Below are positions 57,354 to 64,000 of a stretch of 64,000 nucleotides of DNA, piece after piece (within the stretch, counting starts at the first letter, position 1; every line of letters starts with the position of its first letter). Made by a program: the position numbers and the translations under genes. The notes below the pieces were generated by a model. The model saw only the letters and a list, made by a program, of their open reading frames with translations, did not search any database and was not told the origin of the DNA. The DNA comes from Geodermatophilus aquaeductus (GTDB taxonomy: Bacteria > Actinomycetota > Actinomycetes > Mycobacteriales > Geodermatophilaceae): contig NZ_FXTJ01000001.1 in the NCBI RefSeq assembly GCF_900182545.1, positions 1-64,000 on the forward strand. Direction: 5' to 3'.

Positions 57354-58760
57354 TCAGGCGAGCGCGTCCGCCCCCATCAGCCTCCGGCCGGCCTCGGTGA
57401 TCGAGCCCGACATCGACGGGTAGATGGCGAAGGTCTGCGCGAGGTCGCTGACGGTCAGGCCCTTGGTGACCGCCAGCGCGATCGGCAGGATCAGCTCGCT
57501 GGCGCCCGGGGCCACGACCACTCCCCCGACGACGACGCCGGTGGCCCGGCGGGCGAAGAGCTTCACGAAGCCGGCGTGCAGGTCGCTCATCTTGGCCCGC
57601 GCGTTGGTGGCCAGCGGCAGCCGGACGACGTCGAGGTCGTGGTGCTCCGGCAGCGTCTTCTCCTGGACGCCGACCGTGGCGATCTCCGGGTGGGTGAAGA
57701 CGTTGGCCGCCACGGTCTTGAGCCGGATCGGCTGCACGGCCTCGCCGAGCGCGTGCCACATGGCGATCCGGCCCTGCATGGCCGCGACGCTGGCGAGCTG
57801 GAAGACGCCGGTGACGTCGCCGGCGGCGTAGATGCCGGGCACGTTGGTGCGCGAGACCCGGTCGACGACGACGTGGCCGGAGTCCCGCAGCTCCACGCCG
57901 CACGCCTCGAGGTTGAGCCCGGCGGTGTTCGGCACGGTGCCGACGGTCATGAGCGCGTGCGAGCCCTCGACGGTGCGCCCGTCGGTGAGCTCGACCAGCA
58001 CGCCCTTCTCGGTGCGGGTGACGCTCGCGGCCCGGCCGCGCTCGGCGATCCGCCCGCCGCGCGCCTGGAAGACCTCCTCGAGGACCTCGGCGGCGTCGGC
58101 GTCCTCGCCGGGCAGCACCTGGTCGCGCGAGGACACCAGCGTCACCGGCACACCGGCCTCGAGGTAGCCGGAGGCGAACTCCGCGCCGGTCACGCCCGAC
58201 CCGACGACGACGAGGTGCTCGGGCAGCTCGTCGAGGTCGTAGAGCTGGCGCCAGTCGAGGATCCGCTCGCCGTCGGGCTCGCTGCCCGGCAGCACGCGGG
58301 GGTCGGCGCCGGTGGCGATGAGGACGACGTCGCACTCGAGCGTCTCCTGCACGCCACCCTCGCGGTCGAGGACCTCGACGCGGTGCTCGACCAGCCCGCG
58401 GACGTCGTCGGCGAGCCGGCCCTGGCCGGCGATGAGGCGCACGCCCTCGCCCTCGAGGCGGGCGTGGATGTCGGCCGACTGCGCGACGGCGAGGCCCTTG
58501 ACCCGGGCGTTCACCGCGGCGAGGTCGAGGCCGACGGTGGCGAGGTCGGTGCCGCGCAGGCCGAGGACGCTGGAGTCGCGGACCGAGGTCATGGTGCCGG
58601 CGGCGGCGATGAGGGTCTTCGAGGGCACGCAGTCGGTCAGGACGCTGGCCCCGCCGAGGCCGTCGCGTTCGACGACGGTGACCTGCGCGCCGAGCGAGGC
58701 GGCCACGAGCGCGGCCTCGTAGCCGGCCGGGCCGCCGCCGATGATGACGATGCGGGTCAT
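57354..58760 (-). CDS. lpdA: NAD(P)H-quinone reductase LpdA (flavoprotein disulfide reductase family)
   Basis: 468 residues. FAD site RIVIIGGGPAGYEAAL, then GLGGASVLTDCVPSKTLI, where only Cys 44 of the usual redox pair is present; this is the LpdA (Rv3303c) pattern, not lipoamide dehydrogenase. NAD site VVVGSGVTGAEFASGY, second FAD site GIYAAGDVTG, and a C-terminal dimer domain (FTHPEIATVGVQ). Reduces quinones, likely helping in oxidative stress. ATG 58760 has GGAG 7 nt upstream. The Rv3304-like gene is divergent. Confidence 0.9.
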   Translation of the reverse strand: MTRIVIIGGGPAGYEAALVAASLGAQVTVVERDGLGGASVLTDCVPSKTLIAAAGTMTSVRDSSVLGLRGTDLATVGLDLAAVNARVKGLAVAQSADIHARLEGEGVRLIAGQGRLADDVRGLVEHRVEVLDREGGVQETLECDVVLIATGADPRVLPGSEPDGERILDWRQLYDLDELPEHLVVVGSGVTGAEFASGYLEAGVPVTLVSSRDQVLPGEDADAAEVLEEVFQARGGRIAERGRAASVTRTEKGVLVELTDGRTVEGSHALMTVGTVPNTAGLNLEACGVELRDSGHVVVDRVSRTNVPGIYAAGDVTGVFQLASVAAMQGRIAMWHALGEAVQPIRLKTVAANVFTHPEIATVGVQEKTLPEHHDLDVVRLPLATNARAKMSDLHAGFVKLFARRATGVVVGGVVVAPGASELILPIALAVTKGLTVSDLAQTFAIYPSMSGSITEAGRRLMGADALA

Positions 58761-58859
58761 GGGGTCTCTCCTGCGTCGTGGTGCGGGATGCGGACCCATC
58801 CTCCCAGCCGGGGCAGCCTGTGTCGGCAGACTCACGGGTCGTACCGGCCACACCGCCCG

Positions 58860-58865
58860 TAGGCT
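58860..58865 (+). promoter_or_regulatory. -10 element of a leaderless promoter
   Basis: TAGGCT lies 9 nt before ATG 58875 of the cyclotransferase-like gene. Confidence 0.5.
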
Positions 58866-58874
58866 CGGGCGGCG

Positions 58875-59333
58875 ATGGTCCTCTACGCCGCCTACGGGTC
58901 CAACATGGACCCCGCCCAGATGCTGCGCCGCTGCCCGGCCTCGCCGCACGTGGGCACCGGCTGGATCCGCGGTTGGCGGCTCGCCTTCGGCGGTGAGGAG
59001 TTCGGCTGGGAGGGCGCGCTGGCCACCCTCGTGCCGGCCGAGGACAGCGAGGCGCCGGGCGTCTTCGTCGCGCTCTACGACCTCACGCCCGCCGACGAGC
59101 GGGAGCTCGACGCCTGGGAGGGCGCCGACCGCGGGCTCTACCGCAAGCTCAACCTGCGGGTGCACACGCTCGGCGGCGACGTCGTCGCCTACGTCTACGC
59201 GCTGGACGCCTTCGAGGGCGGGCTGCCCTCGGCGCGGCACCTGGGCGCGATCGCCGACGCCGCGGAGGCCGCCGGCGCCCCCGACGACTACCTCGCCGAG
59301 CTCCGCGCCCGCGACTGCCGCTCGGCCTTCTGA
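58875..59333 (+). CDS. Gamma-glutamylcyclotransferase-like protein
   Basis: 152 residues. LYAAYGSNMDPAQMLRRCP is the YGSN signature of the GGCT/AIG2 fold, and ALYDLTPADERELDAWEG contains the conserved acidic region. Enzymes of this fold act on gamma-glutamyl groups; the true substrate is unknown. Pairing with lpdA matches Rv3303c-Rv3304. Confidence 0.87.
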   Translation: MVLYAAYGSNMDPAQMLRRCPASPHVGTGWIRGWRLAFGGEEFGWEGALATLVPAEDSEAPGVFVALYDLTPADERELDAWEGADRGLYRKLNLRVHTLGGDVVAYVYALDAFEGGLPSARHLGAIADAAEAAGAPDDYLAELRARDCRSAF

Positions 59334-59407
59334 CCCGCGGGGACCTCCTCCGGCGCAGTGCGCCGGTCGGGTGCCGACCCGCGCCGTGGGCACTGGCGGA
59401 CTCGTCC

Positions 59408-59478
59408 GTCACACCCGTCCCTCCCGCCGTCCGGCACCACAGTCGATCCGTCACCTGACGGCTACCCAGCGTTAGCCT
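59408..59478 (+). promoter_or_regulatory. Promoter region of the LicD cassette
   Basis: GTCACACC at 59408 and GTCACC at 59450 precede a TAGCCT hexamer at 59473-59478. Transcription would start near 59485. The 59334-59504 gap has no gene. Confidence 0.4.
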
Positions 59479-59504
59479 CGGGCGGACGTCGCGGCGCCCA
59501 CCGG

Positions 59505-61133
59505 GTGGCCCGACCGACCGGGACGACAGAGGAGCACGACCTGCTGGGCAACCTGACGCTGGACGACACCGGCCTGGCCTTCTCGGCCGAGGCCGGCGAC
59601 GAGGACCGCGTCCTCGACCTGCTGCTGGACGGCCGCCGGATCTGGTCCTTCCGCGTGGGCGACGCCCCGCCGTGCGACGGGGACCCGGGACGCCGGGGCT
59701 TGGCCTGGCCGCGGTCCCTCGTGCCCTTCCTCCACGGCACCGCCGACTTCGCCCTCCGCCCGGTGCACGGCGGGGCGGACACGGTCGAGGCGACCGGCCG
59801 CTTCGGCACCGCGTCCGGCCGCGTCCGCTTCGTCGACCCCCACGGCGTGCAGCTGATCGTCAACAAGTGGGGCAACCTCGGGCACGCCCTCGCGGACTAC
59901 GACACGGGCATGGTCGACCGGCTGCTGGACAACCTCGACGAGGTCCGGGCCGTCATCGCCAAGCACTCCGACGTGGACGTCTACGTGACCGGGGGAACGC
60001 TCCTGGGCCCCTACCGCGACGGCAGGGTCATGCCCAACGACGACGACGCGGACCTGGCCTACCTCAGCCGGCACAGCCACCCCGTCGACGTCGTCCTGGA
60101 GGCCTTCCGCCTCGGCCGTGCGCTCGTCGCCGAGGGGATGACCGTCATCCGGCTCTCCGCGGGGCACGTGCAGCTGCACTTCGAGCACGAGGGGCTCGCC
60201 GACGGCTACGTCGACGTCTTCTCCGGGTGGATCGACGACGGCTGGTGGTACCAGGTCTTCCCGGTCCGCCAGCGCGTCCGGCGCGAGCAGCTGGTGCCCG
60301 TCGACACCATCGACGTCCAGGGCCGCCCCGAGCCGACCTGCCGCGAGCCCGAGGTCATGCTCGACGCGATCTACGGTCCCGGCTGGGCCACGCCGGACCC
60401 CGCGTTCCGGTTCCAGCTCCCGCCGGCCACCGGTGCCCGCATGTACGGGTGGCTGTCGGACCAGAACATGGACCGCGAGACCTGGCAGGACCACTACCGG
60501 TACGGCGCCCCCACGGCTCCCGCACCGGGCAGCCGGCCGTCGGACTACGCCCGCTGGGTGGCCGGCCGGATCCCCCAGGACGGCCCGGTGCTCGACCTCG
60601 GCGCCGGCCGGGGGGACGACACGCTCTGGTTCGCCGGGCGCGGGCACCGCGTCGACGCGCTCGACTACGTCGACACCGGCATGGCCGGGGCCCTGCGCAC
60701 GGCCGAGGCGTGCGGCCTCCCCGTGCGGTTCCGCGTCCTCAACCTCAACGACGTCCGCCGCGTGCTGGTGGCCGGCGCCGAGATCGCCGCCCGCCGGGAA
60801 CCCGTCACGGTCTTCGCCCGGGGCCTGCTCGGCTCCCTCGTCGACGTCGCCCGTCCCCGGTTGTGGCGGCTGCTCGCCATGGTCCTGCGGACCGGCGGGC
60901 AGGCCCACCTCGACGTCCCCCGGGAGTCCTGGAAGCCGGAGCCCGGCACCGGCGAGCCCCTCCACCGGGCCGTGCCGCTCGACGTCCTCGCCGCCGAGAT
61001 GGCGCCGTTCGGGCTGCGGGTCGACGAGACCCACGAGGCCGAGGAACCGCACGACGACACGCCCTGGGGCACCGGTCCCCGGGTGCTCCCCACGACGAGG
61101 ATGGTGATCACGTGGCAGCGACGGCCACGCTGA
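59505..61133 (+). CDS. LicD-family phosphotransferase fused to a SAM methyltransferase
   Basis: 542 residues from GTG 59505. Residues 1-110 are a beta-rich N-terminal region. LicD core: DVYVTGGTLLGPYRDG (160-173) and PNDDDADLAY (177-186), the nucleotidyltransferase-fold metal motifs, then DVFSGWIDDGWWYQVFP and EVMLDAIYGPGW. Residues 350-542 are a class I methyltransferase with PVLDLGAGRGDDTLWFAGRG (361-380). LicD proteins transfer phosphocholine, or ribitol-phosphate in the FKTN/FKRP branch, to glycans. GAGGAG 6 nt before CTG 59541 suggests a possible non-standard start at that codon. First gene of a four-gene cassette. Confidence 0.85.
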   Translation: MARPTGTTEEHDLLGNLTLDDTGLAFSAEAGDEDRVLDLLLDGRRIWSFRVGDAPPCDGDPGRRGLAWPRSLVPFLHGTADFALRPVHGGADTVEATGRFGTASGRVRFVDPHGVQLIVNKWGNLGHALADYDTGMVDRLLDNLDEVRAVIAKHSDVDVYVTGGTLLGPYRDGRVMPNDDDADLAYLSRHSHPVDVVLEAFRLGRALVAEGMTVIRLSAGHVQLHFEHEGLADGYVDVFSGWIDDGWWYQVFPVRQRVRREQLVPVDTIDVQGRPEPTCREPEVMLDAIYGPGWATPDPAFRFQLPPATGARMYGWLSDQNMDRETWQDHYRYGAPTAPAPGSRPSDYARWVAGRIPQDGPVLDLGAGRGDDTLWFAGRGHRVDALDYVDTGMAGALRTAEACGLPVRFRVLNLNDVRRVLVAGAEIAARREPVTVFARGLLGSLVDVARPRLWRLLAMVLRTGGQAHLDVPRESWKPEPGTGEPLHRAVPLDVLAAEMAPFGLRVDETHEAEEPHDDTPWGTGPRVLPTTRMVITWQRRPR

Positions 61134-61453
61134 AGGCCCTGGTCAAGACGCCGGTCAAGCGTCTGCGCCGGGCCTTCGTCCCCGAGTACCAGGACCTGCT
61201 CGCCCAGGTCGGCGACCTGCAGGGCCGGCTCGGTCCGCTGCAGGACCTGCCCGCCGAGGTGCACCGGCTGCGCGAGCGGCTCGACGACGCGCAGGCACGG
61301 ATCCGCGAGCTCGAGGACGGGCTGCACGAGGCGCGCCGGCTGAACCTGCGGATCGCCGAGCTCACCGACGTCGTCACCGAGGTGGTCCTGCCGCTGCACG
61401 ACCGCGACATCGACCCCTCGGTGTTCGCCGGCCTCCCCGACGACACCCGCTGA
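61112..61453 (+). CDS. Small coiled-coil protein of the LicD cassette
   Basis: 113 residues from GTG 61112, overlapping the LicD-methyltransferase gene by 22 nt. The basic start LKALVKTPVKRLRRAF could bind membrane or phosphate. Residues 25-85 form heptads (LLAQVGDLQGRLGPLQ, VHRLRERLDDAQARIRELED). No enzyme motif. Such short coiled coils are often found with surface-glycan methyltransferases or as chain-length/scaffold partners, so a scaffold role is a guess. Confidence 0.75.
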   Translation: MAATATLKALVKTPVKRLRRAFVPEYQDLLAQVGDLQGRLGPLQDLPAEVHRLRERLDDAQARIRELEDGLHEARRLNLRIAELTDVVTEVVLPLHDRDIDPSVFAGLPDDTR

Positions 61454-61470
61454 CCGGCCGGAGGAACGAC

Positions 61471-62154
61471 GTGTACTCACTGGTCCTGCTCAACGGCGGG
61501 AGCGGCACCCGCATGGGAGCCCCGCGGCCCAAGCAGTTCCTCAAGGTCAACGGGATCCCGATCCTGGTCTACTCGCTGGTGGCCGTGGACGCCGTCCCCG
61601 AGATCGACCAGATCGTCCTGAACTACCCCGAGGGCTGGCGGGCGGACGTGGAGAAGATCGTCCACGACTACGCCGTCCGCACGCCCGTCGACCTCGTGCC
61701 CGCCGGCGCGACCCGGCAGGAGTCGGTCGCCCGGGCACTCGAGCTGGTGGCCAACGACGACGTCGTGCTGCACGAGGCGGCCCGGCCGCTCGTCGGCCCC
61801 GGCGACTTCGCCCGGCTCATCGCCGCCCCGCAGCGCAACGTCAGCTTCATGGCGCCGATCCCCTTCACCGTCGCCCCGGTGGACCCGGAGACCGGCACGG
61901 TGACCGGGTACCTCGACCGCGACCGGCTCCGCAACGTCCAGCTGCCGCAGAAGTTCGCGCGCGCGGACCTGGAGAAGGCGCACGCGTACGCCGCCGACGA
62001 GGGCCGGTCCTACACGGAGGACGCCACCCTCGTGGCCGCCGCCGGGCTGTCCGTGCACTTCATCGACGGCGCCGACAGCAACATCAAGGTCACGACACCG
62101 ACCGACATCCACCTGGCGGTGTCCCTTCTGCACGGGAGCGACGACGGTGAGTGA
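61471..62154 (+). CDS. IspD/TarI-family cytidylyltransferase
   Basis: 227 residues. LLNGGSGTRMGAPRPKQFL is the CTP loop with the catalytic Arg and Lys; HEAARPLVGPGDFARLI and ATRQESVARALELV are IspD/TarI-type. SYTEDATLVAAAG and DSNIKVTTPTDIHLA close the domain. Likely activates a polyol or sugar phosphate as its CDP derivative (CDP-ribitol in TarI and ISPD). Methylerythritol-phosphate IspD is the alternative, but the cassette context argues for a surface-polymer role. GTG 61471 has GGAGG 6 nt upstream. The SDR gene overlaps its end by 8 nt. Confidence 0.85.
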   Translation: MYSLVLLNGGSGTRMGAPRPKQFLKVNGIPILVYSLVAVDAVPEIDQIVLNYPEGWRADVEKIVHDYAVRTPVDLVPAGATRQESVARALELVANDDVVLHEAARPLVGPGDFARLIAAPQRNVSFMAPIPFTVAPVDPETGTVTGYLDRDRLRNVQLPQKFARADLEKAHAYAADEGRSYTEDATLVAAAGLSVHFIDGADSNIKVTTPTDIHLAVSLLHGSDDGE

Positions 62155-62857
62155 GCAGCGGTCGGTCATGGTCACCGGCGCCTCCAAGGGCATCGGACTG
62201 GCCACCGCGGAGCGTTTCGCCCGCCGCGACGACGTCGGCCAGGTGGTCGTCGTCGCCCGGGACTCGCCGGCCTTCGACCAGGCCGTCGCCCGGCTGGAGG
62301 CCGTGGCCTCCCCGTCGGTGAAGGTCTGGCCCCACCGCGTCGACCTCGCCGACCGGGCGGCCACCCTCGCGCTCGTCGACGACGTGTACGCCATGCACGG
62401 CAACGTCGACGTGCTGGTCAACAACGCCGGCTACACCCGGCCCGAGCCGATCCACCAGATCGACTTCGCCGAGTTCGAGCGGACCATGGCGGTGAACCTG
62501 TACGCGCCGTTCACCGTCGTGCAGGGGCTGCTGCACGCCGGCAACCGTTTCGAGGTGGTCGTCAACGTCGCCTCGACCGCCGGGATGAACGGCCGGTCCG
62601 GGTGGCTGACCTACTCGGCGTCGAAGGCCGCGGTCATCAACATGAGCGAGGTCATGCGGGAGGAGCTGGCCATCTACGGGACGCGGGTCGCCTGCGTCTC
62701 CCCCGGCCGGTGCGCCACGGACCTGCGCCGTGCGCTCGCCCCCGACGAGGACCCGGCCACGATCATGCAGCCCGGGGACGTCGCCGCCGCCATCGAGATG
62801 CTGGCCTCCGACGTGGGCCGCTTCGTCGACAGCGCCAACCTCGTCGTCCGGCAGTAG
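62147..62857 (+). CDS. Short-chain dehydrogenase/reductase of the LicD cassette
   Basis: 236 residues. NAD(P) loop VTGASKGIG at 9-17, NNAGYT, catalytic Ser 143, Tyr 156 and Lys 160 (YSASK). Next to a cytidylyltransferase, an SDR can supply the polyol phosphate by reducing a keto-sugar phosphate, as the SDR half of Haemophilus Bcs1 does for ribitol-5-phosphate. Substrate here is unproven. GTG 62147 has GGGAG 8 nt upstream. Its stop is 1 nt from the convergent meaB stop. Confidence 0.87.
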   Translation: MSEQRSVMVTGASKGIGLATAERFARRDDVGQVVVVARDSPAFDQAVARLEAVASPSVKVWPHRVDLADRAATLALVDDVYAMHGNVDVLVNNAGYTRPEPIHQIDFAEFERTMAVNLYAPFTVVQGLLHAGNRFEVVVNVASTAGMNGRSGWLTYSASKAAVINMSEVMREELAIYGTRVACVSPGRCATDLRRALAPDEDPATIMQPGDVAAAIEMLASDVGRFVDSANLVVRQ

Positions 62858-62858
62858 G

Positions 62859-63863
62859 TCAGTCCCCGGCCACCGGCCGCCCGGCCTCGCCGAGGAAGGT
62901 CTCGAGCAGCTGCCGGGCGGCCAGCGCCGGGGTGAGCTCGCCGGCCAGCACCGCCTTCTCCAGCTCCGGCGCCGACGACCGGACCGCCGGGTGCGAGCGC
63001 AGCCGGTGCTCGAGCCCGTCGCGCACCAGCTGCCAGGTCCAGCGCACCTGCTGGGTGCGGCGGCGCTCGTCGAACGCCCCCGACGCCCGCGCCCGGTCCT
63101 GGTGCTCGACCAGCTCGGCCCACACCTCGGCCAGCCCCTCGCCGGTCAGCCCGGCACAGGTGAGCACCGGCACGTCCCAGTCGGAGTGCCCGCGCAGCAT
63201 CCGGATCGCCCCGGCCAGCTCGCGGGCGGCCTTGCGCGCGTCGCCGGCGGCGGGCCCGTCGGCCTTGTTGACGGCGATGACGTCGGCGATCTCGAGGATG
63301 CCGCGCTTGATGCCCTGCAGCTGGTCGCCGGTGCGGGCCAGCGTGAGGAATAGGAACGAGTCGACCATCTCCGCGACGGTGACCTCGGACTGCCCGACGC
63401 CCACGGTCTCCACCAGCACGACATCGTGACCGGCCGCCTCGACGACGACCATCGACTCGCGCGTGGCCTGCGCGACCCCGCCGAGCGTGCCCGACGTGGG
63501 CGAGGGCCGGATGAAGGCGTTCGGGTCCACCGACAGCCGCGCCATGCGGGTCTTGTCGCCGAGGATCGACCCGCCCGAACGCGCCGACGACGGGTCGACG
63601 GCGAGCACGGCGACCCGGTGGCCCTGCGCGGTGAGGTCCACGCCGAGCTGGTCGATGAACGTCGACTTGCCCACGCCCGGCACGCCGCTGATGCCGATGC
63701 GCCGGGCGTTCCCCGCGTGCGGCAGCAGCTCGACCAGCAGCTCCTGCGCCCGCTCGCGGTGGTCGGCGCGGCGCGACTCGACCAGCGTGATCGCCCGCGC
63801 CAGCGACCGTCGGTCGCCGCCGAGCACCCCCTCGACGAGCGCCGGGACGTCCGGCCCAGGCAT
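62859..63863 (-). CDS. meaB: MeaB, G-protein chaperone of methylmalonyl-CoA mutase
   Basis: 334 residues. Walker A GISGVPGVGKSTFIDQLG, VDPSSARSGGSILGDKTRM, VVLVETVGVGQSEVTVAEMVD and NKAD are MeaB/ArgK signatures. A C-terminal dimerisation helix region follows. Loads and protects the adenosylcobalamin cofactor of the mutase, using GTP. It lies just downstream of the mutase gene at the right edge, the usual order. Confidence 0.95.
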   Translation of the reverse strand: MPGPDVPALVEGVLGGDRRSLARAITLVESRRADHRERAQELLVELLPHAGNARRIGISGVPGVGKSTFIDQLGVDLTAQGHRVAVLAVDPSSARSGGSILGDKTRMARLSVDPNAFIRPSPTSGTLGGVAQATRESMVVVEAAGHDVVLVETVGVGQSEVTVAEMVDSFLFLTLARTGDQLQGIKRGILEIADVIAVNKADGPAAGDARKAARELAGAIRMLRGHSDWDVPVLTCAGLTGEGLAEVWAELVEHQDRARASGAFDERRRTQQVRWTWQLVRDGLEHRLRSHPAVRSSAPELEKAVLAGELTPALAARQLLETFLGEAGRPVAGD

Positions 63864-63877
63864 CAGACGGTCCCGGG

Positions 63878-63905
63878 GGCGGCAGAGATGGCCATTTCTG
63901 CCGCC
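63878..63905 (-). repeat. Inverted repeat between the mutase gene and meaB
   Basis: GGCGGCAGA (63878) pairs with TCTGCCGCC (63897); inside, ATGGCCAT is itself self-complementary. It sits 17 nt after the mutase stop, upstream of meaB. May attenuate read-through or be a processing site that lowers meaB relative to the mutase. Confidence 0.55.
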
Positions 63906-63921
63906 AGGAGCGGTGAGGACA

Positions 63922-64000
63922 TCAGTGGCCGAGGCGCTGCGACAGCGTCCGCAGCAGCTCCTGCGCCGCCTCGGCGATGACCGTGCCCGGCGGGAACACC
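63922..64000 (-). CDS. Methylmalonyl-CoA mutase large subunit, last 25 residues
   Basis: The frame reads VFPPGTVIAEAAQELLRTLS and five more residues to a TGA at 63922. The PGTVIAEAA block and following helix match the C-terminal end of the B12-binding domain of MutB/ScpA. The rest lies beyond the window. Followed by meaB, its dedicated chaperone. Confidence 0.8.
   Translation of the reverse strand, partial: VFPPGTVIAEAAQELLRTLSQRLGH

Noticed and set aside
53436..58862. An open frame of about 1800 codons on the plus strand opposite the metzincin and lpdA genes
   Set aside because: Its translation is low-complexity Arg/Gly/Asp/His-rich, with no domain. It is the antisense shadow of real minus-strand genes in GC-rich DNA, where stops are rare.
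61471..62154. Housekeeping IspD of the MEP isoprenoid pathway
   Set aside because: Usually found next to ispF or carD in actinobacteria. Here it overlaps an SDR and follows LicD genes, which fits a CDP-polyol role better. Not excluded without assay or a genome search for another ispD.

Overview
The window comes from a very GC-rich, high-coding-density actinobacterium. Gene order matches the Mycobacterium tuberculosis segment from whiB2 (Rv3260c) to accA3 (Rv3285): whiB2, fbiA, fbiB, manC/manB, wbbL, an LCP gene, a TIGR03089 gene, fadE25, purE, purK, gtrA, a PH-domain gene, birA, accD5, accE5, maf, accA3, then the lpdA/Rv3304 pair. The abundant LGFP-repeat proteins, the DUF222/HNH-like fragment and the style of the accessory genes suggest Geodermatophilales (Blastococcus, Geodermatophilus or Modestobacter). 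That placement is from gene content remembered for the group, not from a search.

Layout. 1-3.3 kb: a cut-off DUF222/HNH-like gene, an APH-like protein and two unknowns. 3.3-6.8 kb: whiB2, divergent fbiA-fbiB (coenzyme F420), and rmlA. 6.8-8.6 kb: an AlkA-like glycosylase and an SDR. 8.6-14.2 kb: envelope glycan genes (DUF2304 protein, GT2, acyltransferase-SGNH, manC, wbbL). 14.4-20.2 kb: a galactan set of glf, glfT2, glfT1 and the Wzm/Wzt ABC exporter. 20.3-23.8 kb: a DUF6541-like membrane protein and a flippase. 23.9-31 kb: a three-gene secreted operon (amidase with LGFP repeats, lipoprotein, and a 17-unit LGFP protein). 31.3-36.2 kb: LCP ligase, TIGR03089, a CoA-transferase pair and DUF1028. 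36.2-41.7 kb: GT4, fadE25, purKE, an SGNH lipoprotein and gtrA. 41.7-47.9 kb: sbcDC, an acyltransferase and a PH protein. 47.9-53.1 kb: birA, accD-accE-maf, accA3. 53.1-57.3 kb: two paralogous secreted metzincin proteases, one carrying LGFP repeats. 57.3-59.3 kb: lpdA and a gamma-glutamylcyclotransferase-like gene. 59.5-62.9 kb: a compact cassette (LicD-methyltransferase fusion, coiled-coil protein, IspD/TarI-like cytidylyltransferase, SDR). 62.9-64 kb: meaB and the end of a methylmalonyl-CoA mutase.

How the parts fit. Most of the window builds or edits the cell envelope: nucleotide sugars (RmlA, ManC), linker rhamnose (WbbL), galactan (Glf, GlfT1, GlfT2, Wzm/Wzt), attachment to peptidoglycan (LCP), and secreted hydrolases and proteases that carry the LGFP wall module. 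The least explained system is the 59.5-62.9 kb cassette, whose parts parallel those used to make and transfer CDP-ribitol. A second theme is leaderless expression: at least ten genes have a TANNNT hexamer 6-9 nt before the start codon. For birA and accD the two divergent -10 hexamers overlap. Convergent gene pairs are separated by long, nearly perfect hairpins.
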